Shown here piece by piece: positions 35,601 through 46,740 of a stretch of DNA of 64,000 nucleotides (position 1 is its first letter; each line of letters begins with the position of its first letter). A model generated the notes under the pieces. It ran no database searches and had not been told where the DNA came from. It worked only from the letters and a program-made list of their open reading frames with translations. Position numbers and translations under genes: made by a program. The stretch comes from Galeruca laticollis (Eukaryota; Arthropoda; Insecta; Coleoptera; Chrysomelidae), in contig OY998180.1 in assembly GCA_963921935.1 (NCBI GenBank), forward strand, positions 84,813,139 through 84,877,138. The letters are read 5' to 3'.

Positions 35601-36419
35601 TCGAATGAGGCATACGCACAGGCTATTAAAGAACAGATGAATATTGATTTGGACATTGATCAGATTAAGGGCAACCCTGGGAAGCGTGCTGTTGCAAAGA
35701 TTTGTCTCAATAGCCTGTGGGGTCGTTTTGGAATGAGAACTAACTTGTGTGATCGTAAATACGTCACTACCACTAAGGACTGGTATGATATATTATTAAA
35801 TGATAAAGTAAATATATCAAATTGTGTTTTTATAAATGATGATGTGGTACAAGTTACTTTTAATCACAAAGACTTATTTTACGAAGATAAAACAGCCACC
35901 AATATATTTATAGCTAGTTTTACAACCTCTAATGCCCGCCTCAGATTGTATGATATGTTAGATAAGCTAGGTGAAGCTGTTGTTCACTACGACACTGATT
36001 CCATAGTTTATATTGATGATGGCCAAAATACCGTACCTACAGGCGAGATGATTGGTGATTGGAGCGATGAAATTTCCAGTGATGATTATATCACCGAATG
36101 GATATCGACAGGACCAAAAAGCTATTACTACAAAACTCTTAAAGGTAAAGAGGTCACTAAAATTAAAGATTTCACTTTGAATTATGAAAATAGTAAAATA
36201 CTGAATAGTACCGCTATGAAGAGTATAATAGAAGATTGTAAAGATAGCGTGACACTTCAATTTGATCAAATTACACGTAATTCAAAAACAAAAGATTTAG
36301 AGACTAGAAAACGAGTGTCAAAAACATTTAGAATGGATTATAAAAAAAGTGCGTTATTGATAATAATAACACTGATATTATCGATACCTTACCCTGGGGC
36401 TTCCAATCTATTTACTTAA
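32689..36419 (+). pseudogene. polB: Protein-primed-type family B DNA polymerase with OTU-like and Vsr-like parts (right arm, frameshifted)
   Basis: The 910-residue frame from ATG 32689 has an N-terminal OTU-like protease signature (SDTLCGARAI, Cys158; NHFDVI, His259) and a Cys/His-rich zinc region (about 276-425). The 3'-5' exonuclease follows: ExoI FFDYEASQDTG (D443, E445), ExoII AHNAKGYDS (N494, D499), ExoIII YCDSDVDIL (D630). Next come a Vsr-endonuclease-like YHECFWHGCPKCF (about 733-745), NPRDSFFGGRTNA (806-818) and polymerase motif A DIVSLYPTVQ. Loss of one A in a homopolymer near 35345 shifts the frame. Motifs B (KICLNSLWGRFG) and C (HYDTDSIVYID) continue in the next frame from 35382, and a second shift near 36345 scrambles the C-terminus. 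This architecture is that of the bidnavirus/adintovirus/Polinton polymerases that replicate linear DNA by protein priming. No capsid, ATPase, retroviral-type integrase or terminal-protein gene is recognisable nearby. Confidence 0.9.
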
Positions 36420-37187
36420 CCTCTGTTTTTTATATTGATCTAGTATTATTGTCGTAGTGTATTCTCCTGATAATTTTTTTGTTAAGAGAGAGAGAGATAG
36501 AGATTTTGTTTCTTTATTATGAGTATAGAAAGTAACTTATTGTATTGTATTGCATCGTACTTAGATGTCCCTGTATATAGTACAGATTTTCCCAAAGTAT
36601 CCTAAGCTGAAGTCCCTTGAAGAGAGACTGTTGTACAAAAAAAATAAAAAAATATAATAAAAAACACAAAAAATAAGCTAAAATTTAAGGCCACAGAGTT
36701 GCTTTCGAACGGTGAATTTACCTAAATAAAATACTAATATTTTAATTTTGGTTCTTAAAGGCCTGAGAAGAGAAAGCAATCTCGTATTGGTGAAAAACAG
36801 AATAGCCAGTCTCGAGAGGCGGAGTCTGGAGAAATGGAAGTCTTTTATAAGACTATTTGTACTATACGGTAGGCCTGTTTGATGCTCTATATATTTTAGT
36901 ATATAAAATTTCAAACGGGGATTCCTAGGATTAAGCCTTATAACGAAGCCACAAACACCTATAATAATCTAAGCATAGATTATTACCTCTTGGGTTGGCC
37001 ATGGAAAAAGGTGTTTAATTATTGTTTATATGTCCCTGGTGTATGATACAGAAAATATTTTTTTAAAGCTTTTTTATTGTAGGTAGGTACTTTTACTGTT
37101 TATAAATTAAGCAATATAACCTACCAAAATAAAAATGTAAAATAAACTCACCTTATTCCTATTAGCACAGAATATACCATCGTTGTC
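36420..37187. other. Spacer between polymerase 3' end and LINE 5' end (right arm)
   Basis: Mirror of 26510-27256. It holds a GA microsatellite (36486-36502) and the mirrored motif-free frame 36914-36678. The near identity with the left arm shows that polymerase and LINE were already neighbours before the inverted duplication. Confidence 0.6.
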
Positions 37188-37343
37188 TTAACGACATCGT
37201 CCGTGTCTTTTTGGTACCCCCACCACCCCATTATACACATTATCAACTGAGAAGGGGTCATCGACCCAAGACGGCACCGTCGGTTCTGGAACCGTTCTGT
37301 GACCGTTCATTCTCAGTTCAACTTTGGGGTTAAATGTGGTCAT
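37188..37343 (-). pseudogene. Mirror copy of the small unknown ORF (right arm)
   Basis: Counterpart of 26318-26509. It starts MTTFNPKVELRMNGHRTVPE and is cut to 51 residues by a TAA (37188-37190) where the left copy has Lys. The GTGAGT donor-like site is kept. Reading frame and most residues are conserved despite the stop. Confidence 0.25.
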
Positions 37344-37440
37344 TGTGGAGTGAACGGGCTTATATACTACTACTTATTAATATTGATAAAATAGTGTTGA
37401 GTTGGATTTTCAATTTTATTATTAGTGAAAATAACACCCA

Positions 37441-38894
37441 GTGACTGTAACAGTGACTATGGAAGACGATCCTATCCCTGATAAAGGGGGAACAAACAAT
37501 AATAATGTAAATAACGGGAAGGTGCCCTCACAAATTATCAACACTGAAAAAGTTGTCCTGAATAGTAAAGAAAACAACAACCAGTTAGCTGAGAAAGTAA
37601 TTAGTGATAAAAAACAACGAAAAAGTAAGGTGTTTAATTTACAAAAACCAAATTTATATTCAGAAATTGTTTATGTATTTATTGAAAGGGTCAATGACCA
37701 AAATATTGGCAAATTGCATCCCATGGCCGTAGGTCATATCCTACACAAAAAACTTCATATTCAAAATATAATGAAAATTGATAATGTGGGCAAAAATAGA
37801 ATTAGAGTTCAAGTTAAAAATATATCTGATGCTAATAAACTTGTTACTAATCCTGATCTGATCAATGAACATTTAAAAGCGTACATACCAAATAATTTGC
37901 TAAATAGAAAAGGAGTAATAAAAAATGATGAAGAATATTTATCCAGTAACTTTCTCTCTCCTATAACTATTTCAGACATTAGTAGAATTAAAAGAAAAAT
38001 AACACGTAATAATGAGACAATTTTAGTACCAAGACAATCTGTAATTGTCACGTTTGAGGGTAATAAACTACCGTCCGTCATTTACATAAATTCTGTAGCA
38101 TGTAATGTTGAACCATATATACATAAAGTTACGCAATGTTTTAAATGTCTAAAATACGGCCATGTAGCAAAACAATGTCGCAGCACTACACCACTATGTA
38201 TAAACTGTGGAAAAGAAAAAGTCGATACGCATGTCTGCCGCGATCCACAAGATATTTGCTGCATACATTGTAAAACTAACACGCATAAATCAATATCCAA
38301 AACTTGCCCCGCTCATATCAAACAACAAGAAATTAAAAAGAAGATGGCTGAGGAAAACTTAACATTCTTAGAAGCTAAACGGATGAATAACGATTCTTAT
38401 GCCAATATAGTCAAAACCAACAAAATACTTCAGACACTAACGACATTAGATGAACAAGAGTTCCCCACTCTTCCAAATCCAAGCGCCAAACATAGGAAAA
38501 GTAATACCTACTCCTCGACATCAACAGCAAGCACTCATAATATAGAAAATCATGGAAATAGTCGCAGAGTAACACAGTCAGAATTTAATGGCCAGAAGAA
38601 ACGAAAAGCCTCACCCCCATTACAGAAGTCGATGCTTCACCTATGTATCCATTCAGATTTGGACCTGATAAACCAATTACGCACCCCTCCAGAAACAACC
38701 CTAAGAATTCCGATACTCAAGAAGATCTAGCAGAAAAAGTCCTAGTAGCAATCCAAAAGGTCCTCAGCTCAATAAACTCATTCGAAGAACTTTCCTCAAT
38801 AGATGTTAAATATATTAAAAAAATTGCATTTTCTAGTAATGAAGAACCTGGACAAGAGACTATTATGATTGACGATGAATTTGAAGAATACTAA
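37441..38894 (+). pseudogene. I-superfamily LINE ORF1 (right arm)
   Basis: The frame 37441-38730 carries three zinc knuckles at residues 233-246, 253-266 and 273-289. A frameshift near 38630 moves the end of the protein into 38643-38894, which finishes EFEEY. The first in-frame ATGs are at about 37459; the frame is open from 37441. This ORF1 gives the LINE its RNA-binding nucleocapsid-like protein. Its frameshift differs from that in the left copy, so each arm decayed independently. Confidence 0.85.
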
Positions 38895-41800
38895 TAACTT
38901 GAATATTCTTCAGTGGAACGCACGTTCCGCTGTATCCAATAAAAACAGTCTGATTAATACATTATCTGATCTTAGAATTGATATCGCTTTAATATCAGAA
39001 ACGTGGTTTAATCCAAATAAATCTTATACATTTCCTGGTTATCATATTGTACATAGAGATAGACGTGCGTGATGCCACCACTGGGGTGGCAATACTAATA
39101 AAAAACACTATAAAATACAAAGAAAAGGTTATCGAGGATATCAATGAAAATATGCAAGCTTGTGCAGTTCAAATAATTGGCGCAGACTTCAGTCTTACAT
39201 TGATTTCAATTTATCGTCCACCAGACGCTAAAATGAGTACACAAGACTTCAGGAAACTTTTTGAATATGCCGATCAGTCCACTTTAATTGGAGGTGATTT
39301 CAATGAACATCACGGATTATGGGGATCTTACAAAACCAATACATCAGGACCAAACATTGTAAATGCATTAAATCAGTCTAACAACATGATATTACTAAAC
39401 GATGGGTCATCAACTAAGATATCAAGAACAACCAATAAGTCGGCGATTGATCTAACATTCGCTACTTCCGATATTGCAAATGGAATTTATTGGCAAGTGT
39501 TACCAGACACCTTAGGATCAGACCATTATGCTATTCTAATTAATTTTCTTTACTCAGGAGCTCAAATAGAAACGATAATATATCCCACTACAAAATGGAA
39601 TACTGAGAAAGCTAACTGGAAAAAATATAACTCAGTTTCTCAAAGCTATTTTAAGAAAATCCCAGAAACTTTTAATGACATAAATGAAAAATATGAATAT
39701 TTCATGAAAGGTATAGAACTTTCCGCTTCTGTGGCTATACCAGTGAAAAAAAAGTTTAAAACAAACAAACCACCACCACCACCCTGGTGGGATAGTGAGT
39801 GCGATTGTGCAACAGAACGCAGAAAAAAAGCAATTAGTGCATATAAACGTCTAAGTTCATCAGAGAATTATATTATAGTCAACAAAGAAATTGCTGCAAA
39901 AAAACGATTCCTAAAAATGAAAGCCAAAAATCATTGGATTACTTTCGGTAATAAATTAAATAAAAATACAACTAGTACAGAATTATGGCAACAAGCTAAA
40001 AGAATGCAGAGAATCACAATAGGTAGTAAGTCAAACAACAAAACATGCAAAAACTTTGATTGGGTTGAGGAATTTATGAATAAAATCGCACCTTCCACAG
40101 TATCTCAAGAATTTACAAATATTAATGAAGAAGAAGATGATACAGATAATGAATTATTTAACAAACCCATAATTTATAGTGAATTATCATTTGCTCTTAA
40201 AAAACCTAATAATACATCACCTGGCATAGATCACATTACATATGACATGATATGGAATTTAGCACATAACGCAAAATTATTTTTACTAGAAATATACAAC
40301 GATGTCTGGATTCATAATAATATCATTGAAGATTGGAAAAGATCAATAGTAGTACCCATACATAAAAACGGAAAAAGTACTGACTTAGCCGACTCATATC
40401 GACCCATAACTTTGCTGTCGTGTATATTGAAAACATTTGAGAGAATTATCAAATAGAGATTAGAATTTTTCATGATTTCTAAATCAACACTTCCTTCGGG
40501 TCAATATGGTTTTAGAAGAGGATGTAGCACCAATGACGCCATATTACAACTGGTGACCGATACACAAATATGTTTCTCAAAAAATCATTACTTAGGAGCA
40601 GCATTTCTCGATATTAAGGGAGCATATGATTCGGTTGACTTAGTATTTTTACCGAAAAAGTTAATCAATATTGGGATACCAAGAAGAATTTGTAATGTGA
40701 TGTGTAACCTGTTTAATTATAGAAAAGTTTATGTCAGATATATAAAAAATTCACTTACAAACCCTCGACATACTTTCACAGGATTACCTCAAGGAGTAGT
40801 ACTTTCTCCATTATTATTTAATATATTCACAGCAAGTCTCCATGGAGAAATTAACTACAAACTAATCCAATATGCGGATGACTTTATAGTGTATAACTCC
40901 GATAAAACCTTACCAAATACTTTGACAAATCTAAAGGAATCGGTCATCTCCATCACAAAGAAATTGGACTCATTAGGCTTTCTGGTTACTCCTGAAAAAT
41001 CGAGTATTATGTTTTTTACACGCCATAACTTACCATACATGGTCAATATTACAATAAACGAGATCCCATACCCAGTCTCAACATCAGTTGTTTACCTTGG
41101 TATTACTTTAGATAAAAAACTTACTTGGAAAAGTCATGTGGAGAGTATTATTACAAAATGCAATAAAGGTTTAAACTTCCTAAAATTAATACGAAGGACA
41201 TGGTGGGGAGCCGACCCTCATACCTGCATAACTTTCTACAAAACATATATAAGATCGATTATAGATTATGGATGTACTCTATATGGAACCGCAACTCCAA
41301 GCTTACTAAAAAAATTAGAAATTGTACAGAACAATACCATGAGACTTTGTATCGGAGCAATGAAATCTACACCAGTAGAAGCACTTCGAGTTGAAGCCTT
41401 AGAACCACCATTAGAATTTCGAAGAACATTACTAACAGAAAAATTAATTATTAAATCCCATTACAGACAGCCAGCAATTATTAAAAATATTTCGGAGTTA
41501 AATATATATGACGTTAGAAACAAATATTGGGCCAAAAAACCTTCGCCCACTACATGCCAGGCATTTAGGGAAAATCATAATTTAATTAATAATTTAGATG
41601 TTCCCAAGACATATGAACTTAATGATTTCTTCACATCACTGAAATACGTACATGTTGAGATTCCAAATTATGATCATAATATAATGATCAGTAAGAATAT
41701 ACTATCACATTATTTATCAAAATATGATAGTTGCATTAAAATATATACGGATGCTTCCAAACAATCCAGTGGTGTAGGGTGCGCATTTTATGCCACGTCA

Positions 41801-42607
41801 GTGAAGGTTCAAATGCAATTTAAACTTAATAACGCTACTTCTATTTTTTCTGCAGAAGCAATCGAAATTATGAAAGCTCTTGAATTCATTGAACGACATG
41901 GTTATAAAAAATCCATCATAATATCGGATTCCTTATCAGTTCTCACGAGCATTAGCCAACCTTTTGATATAAATCCTACATATGAAAATCAAATCATTCC
42001 AAAAATTAAACTGAAAATCGAAAAGCTACGCCCAAAGGATTTCGATATCAGTTTTTTGTGGATAAAAGCACATATTGGACTGCAGCATAATGAACATGTG
42101 GATAATCTAGCCAAAGAAGCCGTAAAAAATGGACTACCAATAAAAAATATAATAAACGTCGATGAGTGCCTAAACCAATGTAAAATTAAACTAAAAGAAA
42201 GATGGAAAAATTCATGGCATGAGTATTGCATTGAAAAACCTACAAGGTATACACTCTTACACCCAGAAATTCCCAACCAATACTGGTACAGGAACTATCA
42301 ATTACCGCGTAGTAGTATAGTCACTATAAGTAGACTTAAGTTTGGCCATGCATGCTATCTCGCACATCTTAATAAAATAAAAGTAATAGATTCGAACTTG
42401 TGCGACACATGTTACCGTATATGCGACTTGGAACACATTTTTTTTGAATGTAATAAATATACACAACATAGAGAAGATATGTATAGAGAACTAATAAAAA
42501 TGGATGTTCTACCTCCCTTCAATGTAATGAACTTACTGGCATTAAATAAGCTCTCTGTTTATAACGTTTTACTAACATTCATTAAAGCATGCAATTTAAA
42601 ACTGTAA
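38869..42607 (+). pseudogene. I-superfamily LINE ORF2: endonuclease, RT, RNase H (right arm and beyond)
   Basis: ORF2 starts at ATG 38869, overlapping ORF1 by 26 nt. The endonuclease begins NILQWNARSAVSNKN; a frameshift near 39065 passes into 39047-40456, with GGDFNEHHGLWGS and SDHYAI. A single TAG at 40456-40458 splits this from the 711-residue frame to 42607, in the same phase. That part has RT motifs AAFLDIKGAYDSVD, GLPQGVVLSP and QYADDFIVY. RNase H lies at about residues 420-550 (KIYTDASKQSSGVG, SAEAIEIMKALEF, ISDSLSVL, WIKAHIG), and a terminal CCHC motif at CDTCYRICDLEHIFFEC. Endonuclease plus RNase H places it in the I/R1/LOA group. Only the part up to 39326 is in the palindrome. Confidence 0.88.
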
Positions 42608-42838
42608 TATTATGTAGTTCCTTCTCCTCTGTAAGTGAACCTAACCTGATTATTCCCTATTAGTACCGTGGTCTACCTTTTCTGTGAGTTAGCCACCCTG
42701 AAAGACCCCGGGGTGTGAAACGTATATCCTTAACCTATCCAAATTTATTCTTACAGTTACCATATTTGATACCCTTTTAGTACTGTAGCTCATTGCTAAA
42801 TGAACTATGTCCTTCGGCCAAAAAAACAAAAAAAAATA
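42608..42838 (+). other. LINE 3' untranslated region and A-rich tail
   Basis: After the ORF2 stop about 200 bp of non-coding sequence leads to an A-rich end (AAAAAAACAAAAAAAAATATAAAG, about 42818-42842). This fits the 3' end of a non-LTR retrotransposon. The exact insertion site and target duplication could not be defined. Confidence 0.6.
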
Positions 42839-42842
42839 TAAA

Positions 42843-43757
42843 GTTTGAGTATTTGAAGAGTTAGAAATTAGAGAACACTTAAGAGACTCACAATATGAAG
42901 TCGTCAATGAACAGCTAAATCTAGTCAGAGGATATAGTTTTCCTGGTTTTCCATATCATTGCATAGTTATACTGATCTTAAATGGGAAAACATATCCAGG
43001 ATATCCCCACCAATTTTCATAGCTGGCACACCAACTGATTACAATAATAATTCTTTTGTATTCGGGGGTGCCCATGTTAACGCTAGTCCCCCACGCCCCA
43101 CTTGGAATTTTTTCTCCAGAATTCTAGCACAAATGAAGGACCCCTAGCACAATCTAGCACACTAATTGTTATAGATAGCACACCAAAAATGCTTTTGAAT
43201 TCGGTGGGAGGGATTCAGCATAATAACGTTATAGTTACTCGAATGAATGAGTGAATGAATAAATAGGTTGAGCGTATATCTAAAACGGGTGGCTTAATTG
43301 TTTGTTACTGTAGTTACGAAAAGTTATCGCGAATATTTCACTCGTATGGTAAAACTTACATATGAAGCAGGATCGTTTCGGTGATAATTTCCCTGTTAGT
43401 TCCGTATCTAAATAACCATTGTTATTATTGTCATAATTTGAATTTAAAATGTCATAAAAATGTCACGTTTTGAAACCGATTCTTCAAATTTAATTTAACA
43501 AAAAGTGAGAATGACCGGAAATGAAGAAATAGGAGTAATAAAAAACCATGTAATGTTGTTTAAATATTATAAATTGCCCATTGATACAGTTTTATGTCGT
43601 CTAATCAAGATATATCAGATTATTTTTAATTCCCAGGTTTTATCAAAAAGTGGAGCTTAGTTATGTCTACAGCCTTATCAGAGAAACACCTGCAAAACTG
43701 CAACTTAAACACTTTTATATAAGATTATATATACTATCTGTAAATAATTTTAATCAC
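42843..43757. other. No recognisable gene
   Basis: AT-rich sequence between the LINE tail and the hairpin. It has a few degenerate tetranucleotide repeats near 43240-43265 and short unassigned frames. Confidence 0.4.
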
Positions 43758-43966
43758 ATTAGTGTTTTAAATGAAACTCACGGTTTCTAATTAATTCCAC
43801 AATATAATAAAAATTGTTGAAAATTCTAAAAAATTGACAATTGTTTCGATAAATCAACATCATTTTGACGATGATATTGATTTATCGAAACAATTGTCAA
43901 TTTTCAACTATTTTTATTATATTGTGGAATTAACTAGAAACCGTGAGTTTCATTTAAAACACTAAT
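43758..43966. repeat. Hairpin repeat sharing sequence with the palindrome centre
   Basis: An ~100-bp sequence starting ATTAGTGTTTTAAATGAAAC is followed, after a loop of about 10 bp, by its reverse complement ending CATTTAAAACACTAAT; the right arm lacks about 10 bp. The same ~100 bp occurs once at 31062-31163. The 31.06-kb copy and the right arm here are in inverted orientation about 12.9 kb apart, with polB and the LINE between them. Confidence 0.85.
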
Positions 43967-44634
43967 ATAAGTAGATTCCACCAAGTAAGGGTCGAGACAG
44001 TTAATTTTAATCACTCTTTGTTTAGCTCTGTTTGTAAATTATTCTTTGTAACCAGTCAAATAAACTAAAATTCAATAGAAAATAAAAGTGCTTTTAATTT
44101 TTACTGCCTGTTCGTCAGAGCTTCAAATATTTTAGTTGCATATCATTAAAAAAGGAAGATCTTATTCCCAAGAATCCAGTAAATGTTAACATAACAATGC
44201 CAATTATATTCGTTTAATCGGATGCAAGGCGTTCACAAACAATAATGCACCTACGTGTCGTGTGTCGTTCAGTCAATAGTTAAAAAATAGATTTAACCAT
44301 TACTTACCTGGGTAAAAAACTGCAAAATGGTTATGTAAGGCAACTAGATTAATAATATTCAAAGAACGATTTTTAAATTTTGTTATTTATTTATAGCATA
44401 ATAACAGTAAAAAAATATATACATTTTCTTTAATCAATAAAAAAAATGAACTACAAAAAAATGCTTATATAATGTTAAGTGCATTATTTTAATACGGGAG
44501 TCAGGGACACAAATTTTGTACTTGTACTGTAATGAAACTATGGTTTTAACAATTTTTTTAAGTGCCGTTATTTTTACTTTTAGCAATAATTAAAACTAAA
44601 TGTGTATTGATTAACTAATTATTAATTGATCAAA
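43967..44634. other. No recognisable gene
   Basis: AT-rich spacer up to the pogo-like element; nothing supported. Confidence 0.4.
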
Positions 44635-46740
44635 TACAGTACCGTAAAATGGGGCTACTAGAAAACACCGGGGTGACTTGAAAATTTTTGCTTTTTCCAG
44701 TTAAAACCGATGCTGCGCTCTGGCGGTCGAAATTTTAATCTCAAATTGAGTCTGCATCTATGCCTAACATGTACTCTGCTTCTTAGTTGAGTTTATGTTG
44801 TGGTACTGGTTATTTACTCACTGTTATTGTGTTGTGCTTCTCCAAAAAAAGGTGAGAAGCTTGATTTATTTTAACCTGCAAACTTCCTATTGTACAGAGA
44901 TCCCTAAAAAGACTGGAATATCGGCGTATTTTTTTCAAGAGTAGTTATATATCAGGCAATCGTTCTCTAACCTAAGAGCCTTACTTTTCCTTCTCACTTG
45001 CCAGTGGCGTATCATTTTATTTTTTTATGTAATTTCAGGGGCGACTTGAAAAATGGTGCGCCTATACAAAAGGAAACCAGGAAGTCGGAAATATCGGGAT
45101 TATAGCGGAGACACGCTCCAGCGAGTACTACAGCTACACAAACAGGGTAGAAAATTAAAATATTTAAGAGAAGAATATGAAATTCCTTTTATAACTTTAT
45201 ATAGAAAAGCTAAAGGACTACACACAAAATCAATTGGAGGTCAAACTAAAATGTCGATCGAAGAGGAAAACTATCTGGTTTGGTCTATATCTATCGCAGC
45301 GGACTGGGGTTATCCCTGTTATTCAAACGGTATAAAAGAGATAGTAAAATCCTACTTGGACAGAAGTGGAAAAAATTGCCACAATTCCGAGACAACAAAC
45401 CTGGTGAAACCTGGCTGCAAAAATTCCTAAAGCGACATAAGGAGGAGCTGACTAAAAGAATGTCTCAATCAATAAAAGAAAGTAGAGCCAAAGGTTGCTC
45501 TGATAGTATTAATACATATTTCGACCACTTATCACAAAGTCTAAAAGATGTTCCACCCAACGCAATACTAAATTACGATGACACTAATTTTACGGACGAT
45601 CCTGGCCGCGTGAAAGTAATCGTTCGTAGGACTTTTAAAAGAGCGGAGAGGGTAATGGATACATCTAAAACAGCTACTTCCGTCATGTTTGCTTGTGCAG
45701 CTTCAGGATTTATGCTTCCGGTCTACATAGTCTATAAGGCAGACCACTTATGGAGCACTTGGACGGAATTTCGACCAACCGGAGCCAGATATAATCGCTC
45801 TCGTTCTGAATGGTTTGATACAAATATTTTTGAAGATTGGTTTAATAACATAGTATTGCCATATTTTCGATCTTTGCCACCGGGTCCAAAAGTTCTTATT
45901 GGAGATAATTTGGCAAGCCACATTTCGGCCAATGTTATTTCGAAATGTACGGAGAATAACATTCGTTTTGCGCTTTTGCCTCCTAACAGTACGCACCTTA
46001 CGCAGCCATTAGATATTAGCGTTTTTCGTCCAATTAAGATCGCTTGGAGAAAGATACTTCAAGAATGGAAAAAACATAATATAGGAACTCTAAGAAAAGA
46101 AGTATTCCCACGCTTATTAACACAGGCATTAAGCATACTTTCAGAGAGTATGGAAAAAATATTCAATCAGGCTCTGAAGCAACCGGTCTATTACCACTGA
46201 ATAGAAATAAAATTTTATGCAAGCTACCAAAAACCGACAAGCAAAGCACGCAAGAGCAAGATGCAATTGTCGATTCACTAAAAGAAGTGTTTGAAAAATC
46301 TAGGTTTGGAGCACCAACCTCTGTTGGTAGGAAGAAAAAATTGTTTATTGATGCAGATAAAAGCATTTCACAGGAAGACCTACAGCTACCATCAACATCA
46401 TCGCCATTCAAGCCATATGAAAATAAAAGCACGAATAAAAAATTACGCCCAAGGTTATCATCTTCTTCCGAAAGTGACGTGGATGAAAAAGATTTAACCG
46501 TCGACAGCGACAAAGATCTGGACCCAGAACCGTCTTCCGACACAGACACTAATAAAATTGATGATAACATGTCACCTATGCAAGATTCTTCTGTCTCGAC
46601 AGATTTTAAACACGGTGATTTCATTCACGTTGACATGAAAACTGAAGCTGGTATCAATAAGCAATATGTGGCAAAAATAATAAATTGCGAAAAAAATGGA
46701 TCTCATCTATGCTTATTCTTAAGATCACTTCCACTCACAC
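44635..46740 (+). mobile_element. pogo/Tigger-like DNA transposon, 3'-truncated
   Basis: The 5' end is CAGTACCGTAAAATGGGGC at 44637, next to a TA (44635-44636), as for the Tc1/mariner superfamily. A related subterminal block (GGGTGACTTGAAAATTT at about 44671; GGGCGACTTGAAAAATG at 45039) appears twice. A GT...AG intron in the 5' leader (about 44851-45038) is possible. No 3' inverted repeat is found: the element runs directly into a LINE at about 46740. Confidence 0.75.
45053..46740 (+). pseudogene. pogo/Tigger-like transposase (three frames)
   Basis: ATG 45053 opens a frame with an N-terminal psq-type helix-turn-helix (DTLQRVLQLHKQGRKLKYLR). A frameshift near 45350 passes into 45280-46200, which holds the DDE_1 core: first Asp in LNYDDTNFTDD, second in VLIGDNLASH, third in LLPPNSTHLTQPLDISVF. 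A second shift near 46165 leads to 46287-46740, a Ser/Asp-rich tail and a FKHGDFIHVDM segment. The enzyme would cut and paste the element at TA sites. All three catalytic Asp are present, but the shifts make it inactive. Confidence 0.85.

Larger units (their letters stand above)
31164..39326. repeat. Right arm of giant palindrome (about 8.2 kb)
   Basis: Reverse complement of 24339-30911, with 31552-33129 as the only large block missing from the left. It carries the fuller polymerase gene and the LINE, both on the plus strand and reading away from the centre. The innermost 390 bp (31164-31551) pairs closely with 30538-30911. Confidence 0.93.

Noticed and set aside
41989..42276. Minus-strand 95-codon frame
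   Set aside because: Antisense shadow of the LINE RNase H region.
43060..43145. Frame ending in SPPRPTWNFFSRIL
   Set aside because: Short, no motif, no second copy, in an AT-rich spacer.
24339..43966. Complete Polinton/Maverick with polB as one gene
   Set aside because: No retroviral-type integrase, capsid, ATPase or cysteine protease gene is visible near polB, and no 6-bp target duplication was found; the polymerase alone does not prove a Polinton.
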